Shown piece by piece: positions 13,501 to 24,599 of a stretch of DNA of 64,000 nt; positions within the stretch are counted from its first letter, which is position 1; each line of letters opens with the position of its first letter. The notes beneath the pieces were generated by a model, which was not told where the DNA came from, made no database searches, and saw only the letters and a list, made by a program, of their open reading frames with translations. The DNA comes from Edaphochlamys debaryana (lineage: Eukaryota > Chlorophyta > Chlorophyceae > Chlamydomonadales), in contig JAEHOE010000156.1 of NCBI GenBank assembly GCA_016858145.1, positions 1 through 64,000 on the forward strand. Reading direction: 5' to 3'. Both the position numbers and the translations under genes were made by a program.

Positions 13501-14264
13501 CGTGGCAATGCCGTCACCGTAAGAATCACAGTTCATAAGGCGTATGGGTGGCGGATGAACGTCTTTGTTATCCAATAGGTTCCAGCAGTTGACACCGTCG
13601 AGGACCATGGGTTGCGGCCATGTCACCACAGGGCTGAAGCTGAGGGGCACAGCGCCTTCCCTTGGGAAGCCCAGCTCCTCACACACCACCTCGGCCTCCG
13701 TGACGGTCCATCTGCAAAAGCACGCAAGCAGCCAGGCACCAGGTTGAGGGTAAGGCCCTGCTTGCTAGGGGCAAGGCTGGAGGTCTGCTGTGATTTGTAC
13801 GGCCGCGACGGGCCTTGCCCAACTATCCTTATTACCGAATACAGCTACATACGGCGCACCTGTGGTTGCACACCGTCCCCCACTGCCCATCGAGAAAGTA
13901 CTCCACGCGCCCCTCGTACAGAACACTGCCACCCGTTAGCCTGACGTCTCCGTTGCGGGGGTTTCGGGGTGACGGAGGGAGCGGGCGCGGTGGTTTTGGA
14001 GGCCCGCGGCGCGGAGGGGGGGCGGCGGTGGTTGAGGTCGCCTGACCAGTACCTGTCCCGACAAGGCGAGCGGGTGCAGTATGAGTGCACGAAGGATAAT
14101 TGTGACGTCCCAGGCAGCTGGCGCGAGGGCATCTCCCTTCACGACCGTTCCGACAAGGTCGACCGGAACATGCGCGTCGTCGGAAACGTACCGTGCGCCA
14201 ACAGCAGCACGACAAGCGCTGCAGCGCTACGGCGCATTACAGCGCCTTTCCAAAAGTGGAGCAT
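10583..14264 (-). CDS. Secreted SRCR protein with pherophorin-like domain, copy A
   Basis: Exons, 5' to 3' on the minus strand: 14264-14192, 14052-13860, 13711-13203, 13042-12973, 12869-12678, 12592-12438, 12243-12124, 11974-11871, 11740-10583; phases join to 857 residues. The start at 14264 gives a hydrophobic leader (ALVVLLLAHG); an inner Met at 14237 is also possible. SRCR 1 (~52-160) runs from DVRLTGG through WGTVCNHR and EVVCEELGF. Exons 4-7 look like a divergent SRCR (AAAICTHM..YGR). SRCR 2 (exons 8-9) has SNGTWGGICSVGWDD and ADVACRQLGFFSG. After a PPPPPP linker come CQACMVL, RPFTCD and TQIRVCGG, resembling the region ahead of FPYCKC in pherophorins. The tail is repeated RPLPRPPP. Ligand unknown; a secreted wall or surface role is inferred. 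Gene model strong. Confidence 0.85.
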
Positions 14265-15946
14265 TGCGGCAGGGTTAGTCTAGGTCACTCGCCATGCGAT
14301 TGCTAACAGCACCGGACATCAGCAAGCGGGTGTCCGGTGTCTGGCTTGCTATGTATGACAGTGTATATTCTATGTAAATAAGGCGGTCACTTCATTGTTC
14401 CTTGTATGCCACGTTTCGAGTAGTCAGCAGGTGCCTGAAGCCAATCAAATGGGCTGCACTACCTCAACATGTACATACTATGTGCACAATGCAGTTGAGT
14501 CGATGGCCCTCACGTGCCTGACCTCTCGCCCTCCCTGCCCTCCCGACCCCCCCTCGCCCCGCACGCCCCGCAGGCGGCCCCCCCCCCGCTCTCTCGTGCA
14601 GCTCTCACCCGTCTCCTCCTTGCTTACTTGAACGTTTTCTGACCGCATTTGAGGTTCGCAGCTTGCCGTGCCTCGCCCGGATGTGCCACGCCGAGATCCA
14701 GCGTTGGGGGGGGGGGGAAAGGAACGAAACCCACGGACACCATGCCCCGAGACCCCTGGACCCCCCCCGACCGACGACCGACCGACCCGCACAGTGTACG
14801 ACACTGTCGTACAAGCCTTAATGTACTCCAACTTAAGCCGTTCCTGTGTCTATGTGCTCCTTCCTGCTTGCTCTATCGCTGGGCGCACACGCCATGGTCG
14901 GCTGCCCAAGTTGGCCGAAAGCCGTTGACCATGCCATGGACTCCGACCCATCCATTGACCGTCAGCTCGGGACTGAGGGGTGATGCTATGACCGTGCTGG
15001 ACATATAATGCGCGGGGCGCAAGCTTGCGGGTGGCGGAGGACTTCGGGAGCACCGGGGTGACGGCCTGGGGTAGCGACGTGTGCGTCGAAGGGTTGCCAT
15101 GCCGACATGTCCCGACCCGCGGGCACTGCTGGAAGGGGTTGAATGGCTCGCCAACATAAGGCCATGCCTGCTACACGCTCGGGCATGCTTTCTGATACCG
15201 GAGAGTGTCCTGGCCCGTTGGAACAAAATCCAAGCGGCCCCTTCGACAAAACCCACCGGGCCCCCCCGACCGACGACCGACCTCACGGGGGTCCTTGCAG
15301 CTCAGGGTGTCGACATGCCCGTCTCTTGCGCGGCTGCTTCACCTATACGATGCGGCTAAATAAAACCTCCGCCTAGGGTTCCCGAGAGCCCGCCTTGTAT
15401 TTTATTTGTACAGACCAAGCAAGCCGGGAGCAAGTAGCGGTTCGACAGCGGTTCTTCTTTCTTCTACTGCCGCCCGAGGGCCAGGTCCCGCCGTACATGA
15501 ATGTCTGAAAGCTCCTCCACCACACCCAGGGCCACGCTTACGCACAACCCTGTGCTCCCAACACGTATACTATGTACTCTCTTGCGCACCAACCCTGGAA
15601 AAATGATCCAACCTGCAGCTGTGGTGAACTAGCCCACCTCAGTCTCCCAGGCTGGCTGGCTCCAAGGACTGCCTCCACCGCCGCCTCCACCGCTCTAGCC
15701 ATCCTGACCGTCAGCTCAGCGTGCCGCTCTGCAGGAACCTCCCCTCCGACAATCGCTAGTAGCGGGCACCTCTTGGCCTGCAACACCAGAGTCCCGGTAC
15801 AAAGGCCCCGCCCATGCATCTCAACATCGATGTCGCATCCCTCCCCGCTACTCTTCCGACCACCTTGTCTATGGTGGCAAGCCCTGCCAAGAGGACCGCC
15901 AAGTAAGGAGCCATTGCCACATTCGCCAGGCGGGAAAACGGTTGCT
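14265..15946. other. Intergenic between tandem SRCR genes
   Basis: Contains the 5' flank of copy A and the 3' flank of copy B. About 100 bp just upstream of copy A match the flank of copy B, including the inverted repeat described separately. A second block of shared C-rich sequence lies near 14500-14640. The core GACCGACGACCGACC occurs at 14769 and again at 15268, and a palindromic element lies at 14795-14813. No coding exon is supported. Confidence 0.5.
14310..14339. promoter_or_regulatory. Inverted repeat upstream of SRCR copy A
   Basis: Perfect 9-bp arms CACCGGACA / TGTCCGGTG separated by 12 bases, 46 bp upstream of the predicted ATG. The same element sits at the matching place before copy B. 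It could be a transcription-factor site or a 5' UTR hairpin. Confidence 0.45.
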
Positions 15947-18900
15947 TCATCTGTGAGCGCCCCGCGGTGCAGGCGTAGGGGGGCGGGGCGGTGGCTGAGG
16001 CCGGCGGGGCACCGGTGGCCGGGGCAGCGGCCGGGGTTGGGGCTTCGGTTGGGGCCGTGGCGGCGGTCGTTGTGGCATCGGCGGCGCGTCTCCCCCTGCC
16101 TCGGGTGGGGAGTCCAAGTTGTACTCTCCGTCTGCTGCTGGAAACTGCGGCGGTGGGCTGACAAGCTCCCGTCGGGTGAACTCGTCAAAACCCTCGCTGG
16201 TGGTCAAGTTCAGCTCGCCAATGTGTTGCTTCATGCCGCAGGCGTAGAAGGATAGCTTGAACGATTTCAAGGAGCCTGAGACCTCGTAGTCGTAGTCCAT
16301 GTTATACGAAGATCGCAGTACTTCAGCCAAGCCTGTTCCGTTCTGCATGACGCCAGAGATGTAGTCCCACAGCTTTGTGACCTCGCCTGTGCGCAGGCAA
16401 TCACTGGCTGACCCAATGAGCTGCACCAACGCGCCCCTGTCATCGACGCCGCCACAGACCCGTATCTGGGTCGTGGACAGTACGGCGTCGCAGGTGAAGG
16501 GCCGCGTCACCCTGACGGCTGACGACGCAGGCGGGGTAGAAGACGGCGGCTTGGCCCCAAGGCCTCCGGGGGGTTGTGACTGCGGAGATGGCGGCATGTG
16601 GGGACACATGCTGGCGTACTTGGCTGGTAGGCCGTCGGTACCACTCGAGAGGAGCGTGTTGGCTGCAATGGCGACCAGGTCGCACGCGCCCTGAGGAAAC
16701 GCCGGGTGGTCCATGCCAAAGTCTGTGAACACCGTCAGAACCATGCAGGACTGACACCCGTTGGCTGGGACAGCTGGGATGGGCAGCGGAGGCGGAGGCG
16801 CTGACGGCGGTACGGCAGCGCCAAGCCATCGGAAGCATTTGACCGTGGCCAAGTCGGCGTAGAAGCAGGATCCCTCGGTCCCGTGCTCACAGTCGGTCAG
16901 ACGAGACGGTACGGCAGGAGCTGAGGGTGTACGACAGTCCACGTCGTACATGTGCACCACGCGCCAGCGGGTGTCGGTGTTGCTTTTAGCTATTGGGAAG
17001 CGGATCGAGGGCGCCGCCATGCCCGAGAAGAAACCCAACTGCCGACACGCCACATCAGCCGCTGTGTCGTCCCATCCCGCGCTGCATATGCCTCCCCATG
17101 TGCCGTTGCTCCAGGTCTACGGTGGCGAGCGAGGGGGATGCATGCTGTTGACGTGGGGTGTCAGGCTACGGCTATGGCAAGGGGGGTCCAGGAGCAACTC
17201 ATGTCGGCGGAGGCCCCACGCGAATCCGGCTTGGACTGACCTGAAGAAAGCCACGTGCGCCCTCAGGGCTGCCTCCCACCCGCCGCCAGACTTCCGATGT
17301 TGCATTGTACGACATGATCCTGAGCGCACCCTCCTCGGGGTCTCCTGAGGCACGAAGAAGCAGTTTGACACGTTCAATTTCAGAGGGCTGGGCTTGATTG
17401 CAACTCAGCACACCGCAAAGGACAGCTCCGGCCCAAAGCCTCTAACCGGTCTTGTGTAAACGAGACCCAAGCGCTGACCCTTACCCTCTTGTCGTACATA
17501 AGGTTGCGGCTGCAGCTCCTCCTCAGAGTTATAGCACTGCAGCGTTAGGTCCCGGGAGCGGTCCGGTAGGGTTGACAGCTGCACGTCGTAGCCACGACAC
17601 GCGCCTGGAGGGAGAGGTGTATGGCAGGGGAGACGGGAGGCAGGGCTTTTGGAAGGGGCCCAGCTGGTCCTGGTCCCCTCTCTCCTGGTCCCCTCCCTCC
17701 TGGTACCTGTTCCCGCTCGCAGCTCTGGGAGACCAGACAGGCCGAAGCCCTACCTGGAGCCACAAAGCTTTGTGCTCCTGGCAGCGGCGTCCCGGCCTTC
17801 ATGAGCTCGAGGGCTAGTTTTCCGGTTCCGCGGTAGCACGTGGGCGCCAGGTCCCACACCAGACCCTGACCCGCGCTGCTTGCCAAGCGCTTGCTGCCAC
17901 GCCGGTATCTGCGGGGGATGAGGGAGTTGGGGGTGCGGGGCGAGTGAGGGGCTGCTCGTATAAGCCGAGGTGAGCAAAAGGTGGGCGGACCATCTCAACT
18001 GCCCTCTCATCCAAGCAGAGCTCACCTGCCGTACTGATATCCCATGCGCGTGCATATTGCCGCTGCACGCAGTGAGTTGATCACACGCCAAGGCGGGATA
18101 ATAGGTGGGTCCTCGCCCTCAAACAGCTCCGGCCCCCGCCTGGGCTGCGTGTCTGACACTGCCACCTCGAGGTGCTGTGTGCCCGCCATGGAGACAGTGC
18201 CCAGGTACCCGCACCTGGGAAGGGTACAAAGTGCGTGAGGCCCGAGGGACAGGCATGGGTCAGCGGGACTACGAAGGTCAGGGGATCATCCCCACGAGGG
18301 TGCTGCCCCGAGGCATGGCGAGGCCCCGCTCCTCACCAGCTGAGCTGCACCACGCCCTCATGTTCAGAAGGGCCGTTGTAGAATACCACTGTGCCGTGGG
18401 GTATCTCTGCGGGTTGATGAGGACAGAGACTGATGAGCACATGATCTGGAGTACTGGAGACAGGGGCCGCATGAAGCAATGGAGGCCTCACCCGTGTTGG
18501 CGGCCTTGACTGCGTCAGCATCCCACCAGCTGACGTTCGCACTGCCCCCGGACGTAGGCCCATCTGTTTCAACCAGGGCCCGACGCTCAGCACGGCGGCG
18601 CGCCCTGAAGCCGCCATAGTACTCCATGCCTAGCATCTGGGTGATGCTGCTATACAGACGACGCATTTGCCGAAACCTCGCCTCCATGCCAGCACACTCC
18701 GGGAGTTGCGTCGGGTCCTGCAGGGGCGGCGTGCGAGCGGGCCCTACCGGGCACCGCACGCCGGCCACGAGGCTGCCCTTGCCGCACGTGGCAATGCCAT
18801 CGCCATAAGAAGCGCAGTTCATAAGTCGTATGGGTGTCGTGTCAACGTCTCTATTAGCCTGTAGGGACCGGCAGTTGACACCGTCGAGGACCATGGGTTG

Positions 18901-19544
18901 CGGCCATGTCACCACGGGGCTAAAGCTGAGGGGCACTGCGCCGTCCGGCAGGAACCCGAGCTCCTCACACACCACCTCCGCCTCCGTAACGGTCCATCTG
19001 CAGAGGGGGGCAGGCGCATTCAAGACTCTGCTGGCTTCGGGCAAGGCTGGGAGTTTGCTGCAACTTGAGGGCGGGCTCCCCAAGACGCCCATGGAGGCAT
19101 GGGCTGCCCAACTACCAACCAGAAGCTACGGCGCACCTGTGGTTGCACACCGTCCCCCACTGCCCATCGAAGAAGTACTCTACGCGTCCTTCGTACAGAC
19201 CACTGCCGCCCGTCAGCCTGACGTCGCCGTTCAGGGGGTCACGGGGTGACGGAGGAAACGGCCGTGGAGGTTTGGCCGGCCGGCGCGACCGGGGGGCCGT
19301 GGGTGAGGGCGCCTGCCCCTGACCAGTACCTGCTCCAACAAGGCGAGCCGGTATTGGTCGACTGCACGGTGGATCATTGTGAGGCCCCGGGCAGCTGGCT
19401 CGCAGGCATCGCCCTTCACGAACGTTGCGAGCAACGCCACCCGGAACATGCGCGTCGCGGAAACGTACCCGCGTGCGCCAACAGCAGCGCCACAAGCGCT
19501 ATCAAGCTACTGCGCATCACAGCGCGCCTCCAACCATGGCGCAT
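15947..19544 (-). CDS. Secreted SRCR protein with pherophorin-like domain, copy B
   Basis: Exons, 5' to 3' on the minus strand: 19544-19469, 19329-19137, 18997-18492, 18406-18337, 18214-18026, 17908-17754, 17604-17485, 17344-17241, 17116-15947; 860 residues. Exon count and all intron phases match copy A, so the two are tandem duplicates ~5.3 kb apart. The leader is MRSSLIALVALLLAHAG, preceded by a possible alternative Met nine codons upstream. Domain order equals copy A: SRCR 1 (WGTVCNHR, EVVCEELGF), a divergent SRCR-like middle, SRCR 2 (WGGICSAGWDD, ADVACRQLGF), a PP linker, a pherophorin-like block (CQSCMVL, RPFTCD, TQIRVCGG) and an RP-rich tail. Copy B has a ~25-residue Pro/Ser insert inside the pherophorin-like block. 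Its 5' end faces the WDR4 gene 645 bp away. Confidence 0.85.
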
Positions 19545-20188
19545 CGCGACAGGGTTAGTGTAGGGACCACTCGCCATGCGATTGCTAACAGCACTGGACA
19601 TCAGCAAGCGGGTGTCCGGTGTCTAGCTTGCTATGTATGACAGTGTACATTCTATGTGGGTAATGGTAAGCTGATTTGGTGGCCCTCGCTAGCGAACCCG
19701 GCCCGCCCGTCGCCGGCGTGCCTGACCTCTCGACGTCCCTTAACCCGTCTGGCCCCGTCCCGACCCTCCTTTCCCCCGAGGCCCCACTCTTCTGGGAGCA
19801 AGCAGCTCTCACCCGTCTCCTCTTGCCCTAAAGATATCCTTCCCTCGCCCGATGTGCCGCCGCGAAACCCGGCGTGTCGTTCCCCCGTGTTCATCGCGCC
19901 GCTGGCCCCGCTGCATCGCGCCGCTGGCCCAAAGCCGAGAGCCCGCATCGCAAAGTCCACAAGAGTCCTGAGCTCTACAGTAGAACGTCACCTTAGTCAA
20001 TTTGGCTTTCCTCGCGGCCGGGGCAACTGGGCAATTTACTTCAAAGCAGTGTGTCTTGCTTCAACCGCAACGCAATCTCACGTTAAGACTGCTTCTCTAC
20101 TCTTGCAAACAAAGAAGCTCCCGAGAGCCGAAGCCGCCGGCCGGAGCAAGCGATCGACAGCCGGACGCCTAGCTAAGTCAACCTAGCA
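19545..20188. promoter_or_regulatory. Divergent promoter region, SRCR copy B / WDR4
   Basis: The 644 bp between two divergently placed start codons must hold both 5' UTRs and promoters. The SRCR-proximal ~100 bp are conserved with the copy A flank. No TATA box or named site could be assigned with confidence. Confidence 0.5.
19592..19621. promoter_or_regulatory. Inverted repeat upstream of SRCR copy B
   Basis: Arms CACTGGACA / TGTCCGGTG: same spacing and position as in copy A, with one arm change that still allows a G-U pair in RNA. Confidence 0.4.
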
Positions 20189-23100
20189 ATGGGTCGCCGT
20201 CGGTGGAAGAAGAACCATCCTGATAAACAGCGGGCGCAGCAGGAAAAGCGGCCGGAGGATGCCATCGACCCGCCGTCGCGGCTGCTCGCACTGCAGCCAG
20301 GCGGAAGCGTTGTGGCCGTGGCCATCGGGACACGTGTGACGCTTGTGGATTACAAGTGAGCTTTGGCGACGGCCGCACGCCCCTCGGAACCGAGCACGCC
20401 GCCTCCAGCGTCGGTTCTCCTCCCCTTCCTTCCCCGCGCTCCACCCCACCCCACCCCGCTTTCCCCGCCTACATCGCAGGACCGGGGCCGAGGTGAAGCT
20501 CGCTCCGCCTCCCGCCCCGGCGCCGGCCCCGGCCGCGCCCGCCTCTGCCAAGAAGGGCAAAGGCAAGGGCAAGGGCAAGGGCAAGGGCGGCAAGGGCGAG
20601 GAGCCGGAGGCTGAGCCCGAGCCCGCCGCCGAGCCCGCCGCCGAGGCTGCCGCCGACGCCCCTGCCTCCTCCAGCCCGGCGCCCGAAGCCTCCGCCTCCG
20701 CCCCCGGCCCAGCCCTCCCCCACGCCGGCCACCTCCGCGTCCTCCGCTTCAGCCCCGACGGCGCCTCGCTCCTCACCGGCGGCGACGACAAGGCCGCGCG
20801 CCTCTGGCTCGCCTCCGCCACCCCCTCCGCACCCGCCGCCGACGCTTCTGCTGCCGCCGCCGGCCCCTGGCGCTGCATCGCCGCCTGGCGCACGCCCAAG
20901 AAGATGTCGGCCGGCGGCTTCAGCCAGGGCGGCGAGTACGCGCTCTTCGCCGATAAATTCGGGGACGTGCTGGTGGGACGAGCAGCCGAGGCCGTGGCTG
21001 CGGCCACGCCCGCCGCCGCCGGTGCCGATGCTGACGTGGTTCCATCTGGGTCGGGTGCTGACGTGGCGCTGCAGACCCCTGGGTCGCTGCTGGGTCACTT
21101 CTGCTCCATCGTGACGGGCGTGGAGGCGTCCCCGTGCGGCCGCTTCCTGGCCACCAGCGACAAGGAGTTCAAGGTGGGGGCGTGGGGGTGGAGGAGGGGC
21201 GGGAGGAGGGACTGAGGTTTGGGATGGGGGGTGGTTGGGCAAGGGCTCTGGAGATGGTTGGGTGCTGATGAGGGCTGTGGGGAAGAGGGACAACGAGTTC
21301 ACGGTGGGGGCGTGGGCTTGGGGATGGGGGGTGGAGATTTGGGGAGCAGGGGTGGGAGATGGTTGGGTGCTGAGGTGAGCGACGAAGAGTTCCAGGGTGG
21401 GGCCTTGGGGCCGGGGGGCGGGGACAGGGTTACGTATGGGACTACGGGTCCGTTTCTTCGCGCGGAGAGGGTGCTGGGGTGCACGGTGGGGCTGCGAAGT
21501 CGGGGAAGGGATCATCTGATGCGGCTGCAGCGGGGTCAGGGGCAAAGCGGCGGCAGGCGCAGCCTGTGGCTGACGCGGATGCACAGGCCCTGGCCGGCTC
21601 AAGTCGGTTGGCCCGAGTCCCTTCTCTCCACTCCTCCTCCTGGCGCTATGGCAGCCGTGGCCGGCTCTCCACTGATGGGGAGCTCAAGTCCCTCATCTCC
21701 CTTCTCCCTCCCACCCCTCAGGTCCGCGTCAGCAACCTGCCGGAGGATCCCATGCTCGGAGCCTACGAGATCCAGTGCTACTGCCTGGGCCACCAGAACT
21801 TCGTGTCCTGCATCGCCTTCGCGGCACAGCCCGGCCAGCCTGCCGTACTGCTCTCGGGCGGCGGCGACGGGACCGTGCGCATGTGGGATTACGTAAGCGG
21901 CGCGCAGCTGGCGTCGTACGTGGCGGCGGCGCCGGTGGGCGCGGCGGCGGAGGAGGGCAAGGAGGAGGGCAAGGAGGAGGGTGATGAGGACCCAGCCAGC
22001 GGCGCGGGGGGAGACGATGGTGACGACGAGGGGGACGGCGAGGACGGCGGGGAGGAAGGTGAGCAGTCGGGGGACGGGACCACGCCATGTGCAAGGTCGG
22101 TTAGGCTGCATGCACGTGGGTTCCAGGCGGAGGCATTTTGACGGCATTCGACGCACTCGCTGTACCCGCTGCCTGGTTGGGCCTGGCCTGGCTCAGAGCA
22201 CGGCAGCGCTGGGAGTTTGTACCGGTACCCCGCCTCACGCGTCTGCCTTCCGTCCTGTCGTGTCACCCCGCAGGCCCCTCTGGTGCTGGCCAGGGCGACG
22301 GCGACGGCGGTTCGGAGCCGCAGCGGCAGAGCAACGCGCCCCAGTGCGCCCCCGTGCTGAGCCTGGTGATGTCTGCGGACGGGTGGGGGCGCCGGCGACG
22401 GGGCGGACGGGGGGCTCTCTGTTTCCATGCTAGCGTCTGTGCCTGGGATCCGTGCAGCAGCCCTGCAGCAGCCTGAGCCTGCCCTGGGCTGCGCGCACCA
22501 CGCTTTGAGCTTCTCGCCGCGCGCGTTCTGACGTGCCCGCAACCCGTTGTTATATATATGTCCCCCAATTCCCCGTTCCGACACCTCTATCCCAGCACCA
22601 CGGCCGCGGTGGTGGTGGAGGGGGATGACGAGGTGCAGCTGCTGAGCGTGGACCCCGCGGGCAAGAGCCTCAGCCTCAAGCAGGTGCGCTGTCTAGGGAC
22701 AAGGGGTCACGTGCTCTGGTGCACAGAGGATTGGAGGGAGTGGGTGCGGGTACTCGGGGACCGCTTGGCCCAAGGGGAGGGGCATCAGCCTCAAGCACTT
22801 GGGCTCGCACGGCCCTCGGAGGGCTTCTCGGTTTGGGAGAGGGCGGGCTGCGTGGCCTGGGGCACAGGAGGGGCTGGGCGGAGTGGGTACTTGGGGGCCG
22901 CTCGGCCCGAGCGCCTGGGCCTGAAGCGGTTGGGGCCGCGCGGCTCAGCGCCAGGAGGCCGCCTCAACCACATGGGGGTCGGGCGGAATTGTGATGGGGC
23001 GGGGAGGGGCGGGGTGAGGTCCGGTATCTCGGCAAAGAGGGGATGGGGATGGGCGGAGAGAGCGCGCGCGCAGCACAAAGCGGGCGCCTCATCCAGCCGA

Positions 23101-24599
23101 CGCTACTCCTGAATAGTCATGCTCCCCTCACCTTCCTCCCCGCCCCCGACCCCGACCCCCTCCGCAGCGCCTCCGCTGGCCTGACGTGCGCTACCCCTGC
23201 GCCGCCTCCTTCGGACCCGAGGGGCAGCTGTGGGTGGCGGGGGGCGTGCCCCTGGCCAGTGCGCGGGTGAGACTGGTGGCGGCGGGGCGGCCGGGCGGGG
23301 CCGGGTGGGGAGCGGCAAGGTGGGGGTGGTGCTGTTGGGGGAGGCGCGGGACAGCGGGGTGTCAAGGGAGTGGTGGAGGGGTGCCCGGTGCGGGCATCAG
23401 TTGGAGCCCCGGTCCCAGACAGAACGCATCCCCACAAGCGCGGGAAGGTGCGGGCAGGCTTTCTGCTCTAGGCCACATCGTCACCTCGCTTGGCGTCCCC
23501 CTCATGTCCGCGTTTCACCCCCCCCCCCCCCGCCCCAGTCGGTGCACATTGGCGTGGCCCGCTGCACCTCCGGCGGCGCCTGGGAGCCGTGCACGGAGCA
23601 GGTGCTGGCGCCGGCCGCTCGGGCGCTGCTTGAGGAGCGGGTGGCGGAGGAGGAGGCGCAGATGGCCGAGGGTGAGGCGACCGATGGTGGACGGGCGGGG
23701 TGGTGGACGGGATCACCCCTGCGGCTGACTCGCGCTGGGAGAGGGGTGCGGAGGGTGCTGATGTTCCCGCCGCTGTCGGCTCGCGAGCTGGCGAGGCGAC
23801 GTCGCGACGCCCGCTCGTGTCTCACAAGGGCCGACCATCGCCCCGGCCATGAACACCGCCCACGGTCCCACCCCCATAGGCGGCGAGTTGTACAGCTACG
23901 CCAAGCGCTTCCACAAGCCCAAGTTTGACGAGGAGGTGGGTTTCAAGGATTCGAAAGGGACCAGGCCAAAGCGCTGGCCAAGAGCGGGAGGGAGCTGAGG
24001 CGAAGAGGGCCAAGGTTGGAACCCCTTCCGAGGGTCACCTGGGTCCGCACCCCGCCATGTCCCGGTCCGTCGCTCATCTACCCCTCACAACCCTCACAAC
24101 CTTGCTCCCACCCGCGCCCTTGCACACCCACCCCCTGCTTCCGCGCCCGCAGGTGTCGGAGGCGCGCAAGCACAGAGACCGAGCTCTGTGTCCACTCTCT
24201 GCCCGCTCCGTTGCTCACCCTCCCCTCCCCCCGCCCTTACCCCCACCCCCGCCTTCTGAGCCCACAGGTGTCTGAGGCGCCTTGACCGCCCCCTCTCGCT
24301 CCTGCCCCGTCCCGGACCTCACCCCCGTCCCGCCTCCCCCACCCTGTTCGAGCCCGCAGGTGTCTGAGGCCCGCAAGCGCAAGCGCAACGACTTCGCTGA
24401 GACACAGCGGCTGGCGGCGCTGCGGCAGCGCCAGGACGAGCTTGCGAAGGCCAAGGAGGGGGGCAAGGAGGCGGAGGCCAAGGAGGGGGGCAAGGAGGCG
24501 GAGGCCAAGGAGGGGGCCAAGGAGGCGGAGGCCAAGGAGGGGGCCAAGGAGGCGGAGGCCAAGGAGGCGGAGGAGGCAGAGGCGGAGGCCAAGCCGTGA
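20189..24599 (+). CDS. WDR4/Trm82-like non-catalytic subunit of tRNA (guanine-N7) methyltransferase
   Basis: Exons: 20189-20355, 20480-21173, 21722-22058, 22274-22382, 22596-22683, 23168-23266, 23539-23671, 23829-23935, 24360-24599; phases join to 657 residues. It is a WD40 beta-propeller. The N-terminal strand has VAVAIGTRVTLVDY; then GHLRVLRFSPDGASLLTGG ending in ARLW; then the family-typical GHFCSIVTGVEASP, ATSDKEFKVRVSNLP and CLGHQNFVSCIAF, and GDGTVRMW. In the family, this protein binds and stabilises the METTL1/Trm8 enzyme that makes m7G46 in tRNA. It is longer than the yeast and human proteins (~410-450 residues) because of Lys/Gly, Ala/Glu and acidic inserts in loops plus a repetitive Lys/Glu tail. 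The last intron has three look-alike acceptors; the third gives the long open exon. Confidence 0.88.
24450..24590 (+). repeat. Tandem repeat coding a Lys/Glu/Ala tail in WDR4
   Basis: About four copies of a 27-30 bp unit coding AKEGGKEAE-type peptides at the end of the last exon, predicted to be a charged helix. Copy number is likely variable. Confidence 0.75.

Noticed and set aside
19112..19495. Minus-strand start at 19495 (and 14215 in copy A) for the SRCR genes
   Set aside because: Reads through a GTACGT donor into intron 1; the upstream exon codes a clear signal peptide and joins in phase in both copies.
20183..21007. Minus-strand Ala/Gly-rich frame opposite WDR4 exons 1-2
   Set aside because: Shadow frame in GC-rich DNA, overlapping a well-supported WD40 gene.
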